64,000 nucleotides of DNA from JABDMH01 sp965223165 (GCA_965223165.1 CBDCVQ010000019.1:124001-188000); one strand, 5' to 3'. Positions 53,701-62,291 are shown, counted from the stretch's first letter. The notes: generated by a model not told the origin, from the sequence alone. Made by a program: numbers and translations.

Positions 53701-54345
53701 GACCAATGTCGTGGCGTCATCCGGCGCACTCAAGGAGAAGTTGCCATCGATGTCCGTGGTAGTTCCGATGGCGGTGCCTTTGACCTGTACGGTGGCACCC
53801 ACCAATGGGAATCCCTCGGCATCACGCACGCTGCCCGTGATCGTCTGCTCCATGACAAGCTCTTCCGCGGCCTTGATCACGGACCGTAAGATGGGCCGGG
53901 GTGCATCTGTGGTACGGTGCAAGCTTAGCTCGTTGTCCTGTTCCAGTTGCTGGATTTGCTTGATCTTGCGTTTTATCTTTCGGATCTTCCGCTCACTCGC
54001 CCGATCTTCCCGAAAAACTACAAAGTACTTGTCACCCAGGTGCCGGTACTTCAGATTGGTGCTGCTAAGCGCCCGGTTGATGGCAGTCTCCAACTGTTCT
54101 TCCCTCCTAAATTCGAAGTCAATCTCTATCTGCGATAGCCTCCGGGCATCATAGGTCAAAATGACCTGGTAGCGCTCTCCGATGAGGTCCAAGACCTCAC
54201 TCAAGGGCTGAGCCTGGTAGATCCTATCGGGTGCCGCCGACAGTGTTGGGGGAGCCATCGACCATGCCATGGCCCAAATCACAAACCAAGTAAGTTTCCG
54301 TCCCATACCGATGAATTTGTTTGTTTCTAAAATTGTTTTCTGCAT
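50770..54345 (-). CDS. SusC/RagA-family TonB-linked outer-membrane transporter with STN domain
   Basis: A 1191-residue importer. After the signal (to about residue 38) comes an STN domain (about 40-115: IYQAQPLSEVLDLIGERYQV, then RYHLGDKYFVVFR), which allows transcriptional signalling to FecR. A carboxypeptidase-regulatory-like domain (about 168-245: GSVRDAEGFPLVGATVQVKG, DIDGNFSLSAP) follows, then the TonB box region NEVVVVGYGTQ and plug domain (SVSVLKDAAATAIYGARSANGVI). The remainder is a 22-stranded barrel ending in LNITF. The STN domain together with the adjacent FecR and sigma genes marks this as a self-regulated trans-envelope system. Confidence 0.96.
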   Translation of the reverse strand: MQKTILETNKFIGMGRKLTWFVIWAMAWSMAPPTLSAAPDRIYQAQPLSEVLDLIGERYQVILTYDARRLSQIEIDFEFRREEQLETAINRALSSTNLKYRHLGDKYFVVFREDRASERKIRKIKRKIKQIQQLEQDNELSLHRTTDAPRPILRSVIKAAEELVMEQTITGSVRDAEGFPLVGATVQVKGTAIGTTTDIDGNFSLSAPDDATTLVVSFVGYANVDVEIQRRSVIDVVLSESASILNEVVVVGYGTQGRGRVSAAVSQIDGNELDINKRPVTNVQNSLVGSLPGLIIDQQSGKLGEEIDLRVRAVSALEQKNALVLIDGFEGSLTDVNPSDIASVSVLKDAAATAIYGARSANGVILITTKNTKRGEKLSLTYSTNYSWQQPAQTAELANSVEFIEFSNEAAINEALRNDPSLSPSDVSVPFSEAELSRARSGFYPDTKWVDDLYGENAGQNSHNLTISGGTERVGYFFNVGYLNQNGLVVGSDNLKRFNLRLKVDADITDWLTVGANASNTSLNTDNVPVSEGTAIRGRPFFPIQLEDGTYVDKGAAGGEPNPLGRVQSGSYDKEKKDALNVQLYGQIKPIERLTLEGRVSYLNTNLFREIWNTPYEFALLDLELNQIGQNIPVNGADRELSLRSGRAYTLNTLATARYEVDVNERHHFSLLAGMQTQEGQADTVRADRANFILPSLQDLKLGQTISGLGNTSGRGANRTTLSYFGRLSYDFASKYLVEFNFRADASSNFGPNNKWGYFPAISVGWNAAEEDFLSEARSIDVLKLRASWGRNGDDGSINAIERVNFDPSGAAFGSNVVPSLSLGSAINPDLKWETSEKVNLGLDLVLWRGKLGLTAEYFTDKRSDIITELLTSVEGGLEGVLDNVYDAKSWGWEFELSHENRFGKNGNYFANFNISYYDSEITNTEGVSPLNNSNTNFQDIGLPVFGNWFGYVTEGFFDDQSEIDAYVNADGSPIDQSSVVAQGDEFGRYLGGFKYVDQPTIDTDGDGVPDQKDGVINANDRVVLKTNTGDNLRFGFNLGASYKRFSFSTRLYGVLQGYQWWRSGTNLNPFTGDIAPFVYQMDTWRPDNQNSTFPSVTASNIIPFDQNVSHLIQDNAYVKLKNINVGYSFDPGLIEKFKVSALDVYVSVENLGVLWTNNPAHDTGWDPELETGSFRYPLPLTTSFGLNITF

Positions 54346-54390
54346 GCTTTTTTGAAGTCCGCTACCATATATGTTTGCGGTGGTTGGGGT

Positions 54391-55419
54391 TCAATTTGTT
54401 TCGGGTGTTTTTTCTCGCCGGAGAAAATGCCGTTTGCCCTCCGATCGCACTTCGATGCCATATACTTCCGACAGCGTTTCTAGGGTGAGCTTAAGATTGT
54501 TGATCGGTACGCCCCCGGTGATGACTCCGTGTTTCAATGACTCGGTCTCCAGCACAAACTGAATTCCGTAGATATCCTCGATCTCAAAGAGGGCCTTGGG
54601 CACCGGCGTCTCCTTGAAAAACTTCGTCCCATCCCTCCATGAGGAGTTCTCCAGGGCGGAGGTTTCTTCGGGTTGGCTGAATTCACCGGTCCTGCGCGAA
54701 TACGTGACGGCACTCCCCGGGCTCATTTCGACCCTGCTGCGCTTCTGATCCCTAGCCTCCAAGGCTACTTTTCCTTCCTCTAGAAATACCCGGGTTTTTT
54801 CGTTTCTGCTATTGATGTTGAAGGTGGTACCAAGCACGATCAGCTGGAGATCTTCGGTGACAACATGAAATTTCTCGCCTGTCTCCGGCTTCTTTTGCAC
54901 GACAAAGAAGGCCTCTCCGTCCAACTGCACCCTTCTGGGTTTGCGCTTTCGATAGCGCAAGGTCGACTTGGCATTGAGCGTGACGATGGAACCATCGGGT
55001 AGGCTGTGCTTCACCTGTTCGCCATAATCCGTAGCCAATACCACCTCCGGACTGTGCCAAATCTGAAAATAGAGCGTCGCTGCAGCCAGTAGCAGCGCTG
55101 CCACACTTGCCGCCAGCAGCCAGACTCTTGGTCTCGCATATCGGATGGTCGCAGTACGCGGTGAGCGGGAAGCGAGGCCAGCCTTGAGCCTGGTGAGCGC
55201 TTGGTGCTTGCGCAGTTCGTCCGAGGGGATCTCCGCAAATGACACCCCAAGTGCTAATCCCTTTGCCACTTTGGCTAGCTCCCAGTGGTCCGGATGCAGA
55301 TTGAAATGTTCCTCCCATCGAGCCATGTCGACCGGATCCAGGTCTCTGGCCCACCGGACAAAACTCTCATCCTCCAGCCAGGACTCTATCCGTGCAATGT
55401 CCTCATTGCTTAGCTTCAT
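54391..55419 (-). CDS. FecR-family anti-sigma factor
   Basis: A 342-residue transmembrane anti-sigma protein. The N-terminal cytoplasmic domain (DUF4880-like, about 1-90: FVRWARDLDPVDMARWEEHFNLHP) binds the sigma factor. A single membrane helix lies at about 104-122 (VWLLAASVAALLLAAATLYF). The periplasmic FecR domain holds VKHSLPDGSIVTLNAKSTLRY and VQLDGEAFFVV, and the C-terminal DUF4974-like domain holds ALFEIEDIYGIQFVLETESL. It receives the signal from the SusC STN domain. It lies between the sigma factor and SusC genes, the standard order. Confidence 0.95.
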   Translation of the reverse strand: MKLSNEDIARIESWLEDESFVRWARDLDPVDMARWEEHFNLHPDHWELAKVAKGLALGVSFAEIPSDELRKHQALTRLKAGLASRSPRTATIRYARPRVWLLAASVAALLLAAATLYFQIWHSPEVVLATDYGEQVKHSLPDGSIVTLNAKSTLRYRKRKPRRVQLDGEAFFVVQKKPETGEKFHVVTEDLQLIVLGTTFNINSRNEKTRVFLEEGKVALEARDQKRSRVEMSPGSAVTYSRRTGEFSQPEETSALENSSWRDGTKFFKETPVPKALFEIEDIYGIQFVLETESLKHGVITGGVPINNLKLTLETLSEVYGIEVRSEGKRHFLRREKTPETN

Positions 55420-55641
55420 TTTCTGAACTGTTTGGTAAGTGATGGCACTTTACCCATTCCGGGTGGTGCTCAGGTTCATCTTTGACTACATAGACAGGGA
55501 TATCAGCCGAGCCTACTAGTCTCAGCAAGAAAAATCTCGTGCAGGCAGCCATTTGGGTACAAAAAAGATTGGTTGGCAAGGCGAGATTTGGGAGCTCTGG
55601 CCTTCCCCCTTGGGATGGGGCACTACTTCAGACTCCCGGCC

Positions 55642-56250
55642 TTACAGATGGATACTCCATCGCGAGAGCATGGCCAGCACAAAACCCAATCGCTGCAAGC
55701 CGGAGCGAGAGCGCAGCTTTTGCAGGGCTTGGTACAAGGTATTGAGCACCGTTTGCTTAGCCACCCCCATGATTTCAGCTATCTCATGGGTCGACAGACC
55801 ATTGTAATATCTCAGGTATACGGCTTCTCGCTGCCGCCAGGACAACCGGTTGAGCGCTCGCAGCAGGTTTTCGCTCATCGCCTGCTCTTCCTCGCGCTTG
55901 ATCAGGAGATCTGCGGCAGAAAATTGAATATCCGTACGGTCTGCCGGCCGGCGTTCCCACAGACCGTACGATGGTTCCCGCTGAATCTTATCTAGCAATC
56001 TCCGCCGCAGGGCCAGGTACAGATACGCCCGCACATTTTCCACGGCGCCCAATCTATGCCCGGCCTCAAACAGATAAATAAACAGTTCTTGGATACACTC
56101 CTCAACCAGCTCGTGTCTTTGCGTGATACGACAACCGTAGTGCAATAGCGGATCGTAAAAGTCTAGGAAAAGGGAGGACAAGGCATCCTCATCGCCCTGG
56201 CTGATCCGGGCAAATAGCTCCTGTTGTCTTTCCTTTGATCGTAGGGTCAC
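55642..56250 (-). CDS. ECF-type RNA polymerase sigma factor
   Basis: A 202-residue sigma-70 ECF factor from a GTG start; an in-frame TAA three codons upstream excludes a longer one. Region 2 includes ALSSLFLDFYDPLLHYGCRI and ELVEECIQELFIYLFEAGHRL, with AYLYLALRRRLLDKIQRE. Region 4 has LSWRQREAVYLRYYNGLSTH and EIAEIMGVAKQTVLNTLYQALQKLR. It should be released by FecR when the glycan is sensed and drive the SusC/SusD genes and possibly the sulfatases. The C-terminus has a short extra hydrophobic tail (GFVLAMLSRWSIHL) beyond region 4. Confidence 0.94.
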   Translation of the reverse strand: MTLRSKERQQELFARISQGDEDALSSLFLDFYDPLLHYGCRITQRHELVEECIQELFIYLFEAGHRLGAVENVRAYLYLALRRRLLDKIQREPSYGLWERRPADRTDIQFSAADLLIKREEEQAMSENLLRALNRLSWRQREAVYLRYYNGLSTHEIAEIMGVAKQTVLNTLYQALQKLRSRSGLQRLGFVLAMLSRWSIHL

Positions 56251-56352
56251 CTTGTAATCTTAGATGTGGCCGCGCCTTGCCCACGCTTAGGCCAAGACCT
56301 GGCCATCTACTCAAGGTTAGCGCTTTTCAGGCGACCATGCTGGAGGAAGCCA

Positions 56353-57474
56353 TTATATCTTTATAAAAATCTTCTGCTTGTACAGCCAATAACAGAGATA
56401 CCACAAGAGGAACAGCACCACCGCGCTGACCAATGCCTCCAGGGGTAGGTCACCGATCCATCCAAAAATCGACAGGAAGAAGGGATGGACGATAGCTCGT
56501 ACAAATTCGGCACCACCCAGATGGGCAAAAAGATAGATGAACAAGGGATTCATGCCTACAATGGCAAAGAATAGTACCGTCCGCCGATGGCCCTGTATAT
56601 CAATCAACCAGTACGAAAAGGCCAAGGCCAGCACCGTCCAGCCACCGCTGGCCAGGATAAAGGATGACGTACAAATCCGCTTGATAATCGGGGCAATCGG
56701 ATTGAGTGCGTAACCGGCTACCACCAGTATGCCACCAGCTATCAGTAAGGTCCGAAGTTTGTCCCGCTGGGATCGATCGCTGCGCAACAATTGGCCGGCC
56801 AGGACGCCCCAGATGGTATGCGCAGTGGTGGGAATGGCATTGAAAGAGACCCAACTGCCCCCGAGATCCGCACCGCCGTACTGCAGATCCAGCCAAGTAC
56901 CAAAATTCTTATTGGCCACAAAGGGCTGATCAAATCCCTCGACGGTAAAAGTGCGATAGATCACTTCGGTCACTGCGATGAGAGCAAGGGACCAGAGAAG
57001 CTGCGTACGTGGCGTCTTGTCCATCAGATAAAAGGCAATGAGGTAGGTGACTGCGAGTTGGGCCAGAACGTTTTGAAACTTGAACACGACTTGACCGGCT
57101 CCGACGCAATAGAGCCCCCAACCAAAGAGCAGGAGGAGGAATGCCCGCTGCCAGACGTGTCTGCGAATTTGCTGATCGGTATGCCCTCTCTTTCGTCGAT
57201 TGCCCACGGAGAAAGGGATGGCCACACCGACGATGAACATAAAGAACGGTTGGATCAAATCCCAAAACCGCAGTCCATGCCAGGGATGATGGTGAAACTG
57301 CATGCCGATCGCATGCAGCCAGGTCCCTTCCAGGCTCGGATCGGTCATCTGGTTGAATAGTGTGGTGAACTCCGCGACGAGCAAAAACATCGTCAATCCG
57401 CGAAAGAAATCGAGGGAAAGTAGCCTGTTTGCGCCAGGTGCGGCCGCCACAGGTTCAGCGCTTGATGTTGTCAT
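56353..57474 (-). CDS. DUF5009/HGSNAT-like membrane acyltransferase
   Basis: A 373-residue membrane protein with about ten helices. It begins RLLSLDFFRGLTMFLLVAEF, the signature of the heparan-alpha-glucosaminide N-acetyltransferase/NagX-like group, followed by FWDLIQPFFMFIVGVAIPFSV. Members acetylate amino sugars across a membrane in eukaryotic lysosomes. Bacterial members are often near glycan-utilisation genes, as here next to the ECF/FecR/SusCD block on the same strand. The catalytic His of the eukaryotic enzyme cannot be assigned with confidence; HAIGMQFHHHPWHGLRFWD is a candidate region. The activity is inferred. Confidence 0.85.
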   Translation of the reverse strand: MTTSSAEPVAAAPGANRLLSLDFFRGLTMFLLVAEFTTLFNQMTDPSLEGTWLHAIGMQFHHHPWHGLRFWDLIQPFFMFIVGVAIPFSVGNRRKRGHTDQQIRRHVWQRAFLLLLFGWGLYCVGAGQVVFKFQNVLAQLAVTYLIAFYLMDKTPRTQLLWSLALIAVTEVIYRTFTVEGFDQPFVANKNFGTWLDLQYGGADLGGSWVSFNAIPTTAHTIWGVLAGQLLRSDRSQRDKLRTLLIAGGILVVAGYALNPIAPIIKRICTSSFILASGGWTVLALAFSYWLIDIQGHRRTVLFFAIVGMNPLFIYLFAHLGGAEFVRAIVHPFFLSIFGWIGDLPLEALVSAVVLFLLWYLCYWLYKQKIFIKI

Positions 57475-57562
57475 AGGATCAAGAATGGAGGCATGTGTTC
57501 CCCTGTAAGATAGGAATTACCTGATCCGAATCGGCACGCCTGGCCTCAATCTCGTGCGGCAT

Positions 57563-57595
57563 AAAAAAAGGCCCCGGAGGTGCATCCGGAGCCTT
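57563..57595 (-). terminator. intrinsic terminator of the RRM gene
   Basis: On the minus strand AAGGCTCCGGA and TCCGGGGCCTT form an 11-bp stem with one wobble and a six-base loop, followed by seven T. It lies 23 bases after the RRM protein stop and before the acyltransferase start, separating the two transcripts. Confidence 0.85.
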
Positions 57596-57617
57596 GTATG
57601 TCATACCAGGGCTGGAC

Positions 57618-57938
57618 CTAGTATCGCCGATCGTAACCACCGCCGCCGCGATATCCGCCGCCGCCACGATGACCACCTCGATTCCGATCTCGATTCTCCC
57701 TGGGTTCAGCTTTCTTCACTACAATGGTGCGACCATCTAGCTCGCTGTCGTTCAAAGCGTTGATCGCGTTCTGGGCCTCCTCATCGTTGGCCATTTCTAC
57801 GAATCCAAACCCCTTAGACTTGCCAGTGAATTTGTCCATGATAATCTTTGTGGAATCCACAGCGCCAAACTGCTCGAACGCGCTCTGGAGCGTCGCCTCG
57901 TTCGTGCTAAAATTTAATCTGGCTACAAAAATGTTCAT
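57618..57938 (-). CDS. RRM-domain RNA-binding protein
   Basis: A 106-residue protein. A single RNA-recognition motif covers residues 1-80, with RNP2 IFVARLN (3-9) and RNP1 KGFGFVEM (42-49). A Gly/Arg-rich tail (RGGHRGGGGYRGGGGYDRRY) follows. Such small RRM proteins are common in Bacteroidota and cyanobacteria and are associated with RNA chaperoning or post-transcriptional control, often cold-induced. It is a single gene with its own terminator, a long A+T-rich leader and a -7-type promoter element. Confidence 0.94.
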   Translation of the reverse strand: MNIFVARLNFSTNEATLQSAFEQFGAVDSTKIIMDKFTGKSKGFGFVEMANDEEAQNAINALNDSELDGRTIVVKKAEPRENRDRNRGGHRGGGGYRGGGGYDRRY

Positions 57939-58027
57939 AATAAAAAGTTAAATAAGAAAATTACAAGCTCAGTGTAGCAAATTAAATTCCGTGAATCTTC
58001 TCCACTAAACAAAAGCTAATCAGGTAA

Positions 58028-58035
58028 CAAAGATA
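58028..58035 (-). promoter_or_regulatory. -7 promoter element of the RRM gene
   Basis: The minus strand reads TATCTTTG, an exact TAnnTTTG. No TTTG lies 19-21 bases upstream, so only half of the promoter is supported. It predicts a 5' leader of about 80 bases, a length often seen in front of RNA-binding or cold-shock-type genes. Confidence 0.4.
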
Positions 58036-58209
58036 CATTATCCTTTAGTTCCCCGTCCTTTTTTTACCAGGGGGCGGTTCAGGCCCTATGGCCACCAAAC
58101 GCATTACGAAATATCATATGTGTATATGATTATTTATCTGATATTTATGGCCATATGACGTACATGCACCTAGCCATCGACCAGACGGTCCCATGACCTT
58201 TCAACCTCG

Positions 58210-58223
58210 CCCTATTAATAGGG
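58210..58223. promoter_or_regulatory. perfect 14-bp palindrome upstream of TonB receptor
   Basis: CCCTATTAATAGGG is an exact palindrome 237 bases before the TonB-dependent receptor gene. A second perfect palindrome, CCGTCGACGG, lies at 58348-58357. The 400-base leader also holds GC-rich hairpins. An operator for a dimeric repressor is possible. A riboswitch was considered but not supported. Confidence 0.35.
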
Positions 58224-58460
58224 GACATAAAAGCCGATGGCTGGTTGGGTGAGAAGCCAGGCCTGTGGGATCGCCCTCCCACGCCCCTGCACGGACGAGT
58301 CAAGCCGCTAGTTGGACCGCGCATCTGGCAGGATATCAATCCGACGGTCACCCCGCCCGTCGACGGAGAAGGCATGTCATAGAAATTTACTTCCTTGGGC
58401 CTCCGATTTGACACCTGCAGCTGACAGCGGGTGCGTCGCTACAGGTAAAACGGTACTGCT

Positions 58461-60407
58461 ATGTATAAACTATGGATTCTTGCGTTGCTACTGGTCAGTT
58501 CCGTGGCCACCATGGCCCAGATGGAGGGCGAGCTCGATACCATCTATGTGAGCTCCACCCAGATACCGCTCCAGATTCACGAGACCGGAAGGAGCATCTC
58601 CGTATTGACCGACGAGGCCCTTGCCGGTCGACCTGGTCTCTCCTTTGATGAGATTCTGCAAACGATTCCAGGTATCGAGGTCCAGTCACGGAGTGGCTTT
58701 GGCGCGCAGGGCGACATTCTGGTGCGTGGCTCCACCTTCACGCAGGTGCTGGTACTCATTGATGGCGTGCGGCTGAATGACCCCCTCACCGGCCACTTTA
58801 ATAGCTATCTGCCGGTGTCTTCTGCGGAGATCGAACGCATTGAACTCATCCGGGGTCCGGCCGCCAGTATTTATGGACCCGATGCGGTGGGGGGAGTGAT
58901 CAACGTGATCACCAAGATACATGGGAGTGACGTCGCAAGTGCTTCGCCGGGGCATGTGATGTACGGCAGTGAGGATTTGTGGGACATCGCCCAGGGTTTG
59001 TGGCATCAGGGCGATCGACTTTCGATAGGGGCAGGGGCCAAATGGAGTCGCTCGGACGGTGAGTTGATTCCGGCCAAGACGCTCGCCGGAGGGAGCACGC
59101 TGGATGCTTATCGTACCTTCTTTGACATGAAGACAGCCTCCCTGTCGCTCAACTACACACCCACCAGTCGCTGGTCGCTACGGCTGCGCAGTGGATATGA
59201 TCATCGCGACTTCAATGCCCGTTACTTCTACACCACCAGCACCTTTGATAAATCTGTCGAAACCACTTCCACTTGGTTTAGCACCGCCCAAGTCACTCGT
59301 TCTTCGGAGCTGGGCCAAACCGATTTGGTGGTCAGCTACAAAACGAATAGTGACAAATTTGTCTTCAGTCCCGACTTTCCCTCCACCAATGAGCATACCA
59401 CCGAAATGTGGCAACTCCAACTGAATCACCTCTGGGTGGCCAAACCCAGTCTCACCCTGCGCACGGGCATTCAGTCCAATCTGCGCTCGATCGAAAGTAA
59501 TGACCGAGGCAATCACGCGGATGGCTATATCGGAGCCTACGCTATGACCGCTCATCGATGGGGTGACCTGTTTCACTTGAGTCTGGGCACGAGATTGGAC
59601 TACGATCGACACTTTGATCTACAGTTTTTGCCTCAGGTCAATGCGTCTCTCGTCTGGCCCGGGGTCGTGCTCCGGGCAGGTATCGGTCGCAGTATCCGCG
59701 CTGCCGACTACACGGAGCGATTCGTCTCCAACAATCTTGTTAATCTGACCCCGGGACGGAGCCTGGGCAATCCCTTCCTCAAAGCGGAATCGAGTTGGTC
59801 GGAGGAGATCGGCGCCGATGTCCACCTGAGTCAAAACTGGCAGTGGAGCACGACCTTTTTTGCCCGCCAATCCTCGAATCTGATCGATTATGTGAGTACT
59901 CCGGCGTCAGCAATCGGAAATATCGGAGACCTGCAAGCTGATGCCAGCTACTTCTTTGCCCGCAATATCACCGACGTGTCTACCCTAGGGGTAGAGTCCT
60001 TTCTCCGATACCAAGCCCAAGTATCGGGAGACACCCGGATTGCGTTGGACCTGGCGTACACTTACGCACGAACGACCAATGATGAAGACATCATTTCCGT
60101 ATACATCTCCAATCATGCCAGGCATTTGCTCCAGATCAATGCCGGCGTCGATCTGCACAAGTGGCGGTTCTCTGTATCCGGCCTGTACAAGGAGCGACCG
60201 GCTCGTAGCGCACCGGGCATTGAGACTTCGCTGCAATCCGATTATTTGGTGTGGAATGGCAAAGCTGAATATCGCTGGAGCGAAAAAGTGGGCTTGCGTG
60301 CACAGATACACAATATTTTTGACGAAAATTATCACAACATTCTGGGGGCGAAGATGCCCGGCCGCTGGTTGATGGGCGGGTTGTTCTGGAATCTCAGTGG
60401 TGGCTAA
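58461..60407 (+). CDS. TonB-dependent receptor (BtuB-like)
   Basis: A 648-residue outer-membrane receptor. The signal peptide is about 1-19 (VSSVATMAQ), followed by a TonB-box-like LDTIYVSSTQIP. The plug domain has LQTIPGIEVQSRSGFGAQGD, LVLIDGVRLNDPLTGH and IERIELIRGPAASIYGPDAVGGVINVIT. A 22-strand barrel ends LRAQIHNIFDENYHNILGAKMPGRWLMGG. Length and plug resemble vitamin B12/siderophore receptors of the BtuB group rather than SusC. No ABC or B12 genes are adjacent, so the ligand is unknown. Two lipoprotein genes follow on the same strand, the first 59 bases downstream. Confidence 0.92.
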   Translation: MYKLWILALLLVSSVATMAQMEGELDTIYVSSTQIPLQIHETGRSISVLTDEALAGRPGLSFDEILQTIPGIEVQSRSGFGAQGDILVRGSTFTQVLVLIDGVRLNDPLTGHFNSYLPVSSAEIERIELIRGPAASIYGPDAVGGVINVITKIHGSDVASASPGHVMYGSEDLWDIAQGLWHQGDRLSIGAGAKWSRSDGELIPAKTLAGGSTLDAYRTFFDMKTASLSLNYTPTSRWSLRLRSGYDHRDFNARYFYTTSTFDKSVETTSTWFSTAQVTRSSELGQTDLVVSYKTNSDKFVFSPDFPSTNEHTTEMWQLQLNHLWVAKPSLTLRTGIQSNLRSIESNDRGNHADGYIGAYAMTAHRWGDLFHLSLGTRLDYDRHFDLQFLPQVNASLVWPGVVLRAGIGRSIRAADYTERFVSNNLVNLTPGRSLGNPFLKAESSWSEEIGADVHLSQNWQWSTTFFARQSSNLIDYVSTPASAIGNIGDLQADASYFFARNITDVSTLGVESFLRYQAQVSGDTRIALDLAYTYARTTNDEDIISVYISNHARHLLQINAGVDLHKWRFSVSGLYKERPARSAPGIETSLQSDYLVWNGKAEYRWSEKVGLRAQIHNIFDENYHNILGAKMPGRWLMGGLFWNLSGG

Positions 60408-60466
60408 TTGCAATATAAAAGCCTGATTCTAGCGACAGAGCTCACATTATCTCAAAAAAACAATAC

Positions 60467-61312
60467 ATGAAAATGCTACCTTCTTTCGGTCGATCACACG
60501 TCATGGCTGGTGTCCTGCTCACCCTACTCATCCTCTTCGGCTGCTCCCCTAGTATGACTGAGCTCTGGCTGCAAGCAGACGGTGGGGGCAAAATGGAGGT
60601 CACCATGGATCTAGCTGAGATGATGGACATGATTGGTCCTATGATCGAGAGCATGGGCGGAGAAGAAGATGCGTCGAGTCAAGAGAATGACTTCTTTGAC
60701 AGTGGCGAAGACATGGATTCCATCGCCTCCTTCTACGACATTATGCCCGACTCGCTGAAGGATGGCGTGCAAAATGTTGACCTCCTGAAGAAAATGCAAT
60801 TGCATCTGCGGGTTAACAAGGCCGAAGAAGTTGCTTTCATGAAAATGATCTTCAACTATGACAGCCCGCAAGAGCTGGCAGCGATGACAACGGCGTTGGG
60901 TGAAATGAAAGAGATGCCGGATAATCCTTTGCTGGGCGCAGGGGATGGTGATCTGGAAAAATTCGTTTTGCCTTACGAGCTCGATGCCCGCAAACGGACG
61001 ATCTCGATTGCCACCTCCGGTCTGGTGGAAGATATGCTAAACGATCCGGACTACGCAGACCTCTTGCCGATGCTGGACTCCATCCAGTACCTGGAGGAAG
61101 GATCGGATGAGCGCATGTTGTTGGAAATGATCTTTGGCGGGACCATGACCACCAAAATTCACGCTCCGGGTAAGGTGAAAAAGGTCTCGGACCCCGCAGC
61201 CACCGTTGGAGGTCGGACGGTGACGATCGAGACGAATATGCTAGAAGAGCTTCAGAAGAAAGAGGACGAGCGCTTCGCAGACCTCGTGATCAAATACAAA
61301 AAGGTGAAGTAG
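60467..61312 (+). CDS. unknown lipoprotein, paralogue A
   Basis: A 281-residue predicted lipoprotein (signal to Cys26, LILFGC) of no family I recognise. Right after the Cys it reads SPSMTELWLQADGGGKMEVTMDLAEMM. An acidic, Met-rich linker (EEDASSQENDFFDSGEDMD) and conserved blocks DIMPDSLKDG, MQLHLRVNKAEE, FNYDSPQEL, DLLPMLDSIQYLEE and TTKIHAPGKVKKVSDPAATV follow. It ends with VIKYKKVK. The next gene is a clear paralogue with the same block order. It is probably in the operon of the TonB-dependent receptor and faces the periplasm or cell surface. Confidence 0.75.
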   Translation: MKMLPSFGRSHVMAGVLLTLLILFGCSPSMTELWLQADGGGKMEVTMDLAEMMDMIGPMIESMGGEEDASSQENDFFDSGEDMDSIASFYDIMPDSLKDGVQNVDLLKKMQLHLRVNKAEEVAFMKMIFNYDSPQELAAMTTALGEMKEMPDNPLLGAGDGDLEKFVLPYELDARKRTISIATSGLVEDMLNDPDYADLLPMLDSIQYLEEGSDERMLLEMIFGGTMTTKIHAPGKVKKVSDPAATVGGRTVTIETNMLEELQKKEDERFADLVIKYKKVK

Positions 61313-61466
61313 GCCCATCGGGTGCTCGCTGCAGCTGTACCCCACGCTCGGTCCCAGGGAGGACTCTTACCTCTCAGTTGAGCTCCAAACAGTCCTTGGC
61401 GCTGCGGGTTTGGTGGGCCTTGCCAAATTTGTATATTCTGCTTTTTTTACATCCGATCACACCTAC

Positions 61467-62291
61467 ATGTTCTGCCATCGAAATCGCGCCCATCGGCCCA
61501 TTATTTTCCTTCTTTGTATCCTTCTTATGTCTGGCTGTGCACCTACTCTCACGGAGTTGTGGTTAGAGAAGAATGGACGAGGAAAGATCGAAGTGACATT
61601 TGAAATCAACGAAATGCTGCAGTCACTCATGCTGGCTTCGCAAAACTCCGTCACGGATACATCAGGCGCAAGTGTAGCGAGCCTCGCTGCTACCGCCATG
61701 GAAAACATAGATACTCAATTTACACTGCATGATCTCTTACCTGATTCGCTGCGACAAGAGTTGAAGGACCAAGCCTTACTCCGGAAAATGCAGATGGCAC
61801 TGCAAATGAACGCTGAAGAAGGGATTGGCCGCTGGAAATCGACTATAGAGTTTGACAGTCCCGATGATCTTGTTAGGCTACGCGAAGTGTTCAATCAGAT
61901 GGCAGGAGATGATTCCCCCTATGATAAGCTGCAATGGGAAAGTATGATTGTTCTATTTGTCCACAACCCAAGGAAGAGAATCGTAACCTTTCCTCAAGTG
62001 GATCCTTTGGATTTCTTCAGAAGTGATCCAGAGCTCGCTGACATGATTCCATCGATTGACACATTAGTCAACGCAAAGCAATGGTCATTTCAGAAAATGA
62101 TGGCCGAGGACCTATTGAAGGGAGAGATAACGACCCGGGTTCATATGCCTGGTCGCATTAAAGCGGTGTCCGATCCGAATGCCGTCATCGAAGGCCGAAC
62201 GGCCACAGTGACCACCAGCCTGAAGGAGGTCATCTCTAGTGACGCTCGTGAGTTACCCGATCTGGAGATAAAGTATCAAAGGCGCAGATAA
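61467..62291 (+). CDS. unknown lipoprotein, paralogue B
   Basis: A lipoprotein of 274 residues from ATG 61467, which gives a signal ending at Cys24 (LLMSGC). An in-frame start at 61410 would add residues without signal character. It shares with the preceding gene the blocks TLTELWLEKNGRGKIEVTFEINEM, HDLLPDSLRQEL, MQMALQMNAEE, EFDSPDDL, DMIPSIDTLVNA and TTRVHMPGRIKAVSDPNAVIEGRT. It ends EIKYQRRR. The two are diverged tandem duplicates of unknown role. It converges with the ABC ATPase gene 12 bases away. Confidence 0.72.
   Translation: MFCHRNRAHRPIIFLLCILLMSGCAPTLTELWLEKNGRGKIEVTFEINEMLQSLMLASQNSVTDTSGASVASLAATAMENIDTQFTLHDLLPDSLRQELKDQALLRKMQMALQMNAEEGIGRWKSTIEFDSPDDLVRLREVFNQMAGDDSPYDKLQWESMIVLFVHNPRKRIVTFPQVDPLDFFRSDPELADMIPSIDTLVNAKQWSFQKMMAEDLLKGEITTRVHMPGRIKAVSDPNAVIEGRTATVTTSLKEVISSDARELPDLEIKYQRRR

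Noticed and set aside
58210..58340. Possible cobalamin riboswitch before the BtuB-like receptor (AATAGGGGA, GGGTGAGAAGCC, GAGTCAAGCC, CTGGCAGGATATC).
   Set aside because: The order is suggestive, but the conserved CACTG/ACTGT core is missing, the spacing is too short and several conserved bases differ. An Infernal search with the cobalamin model would decide.
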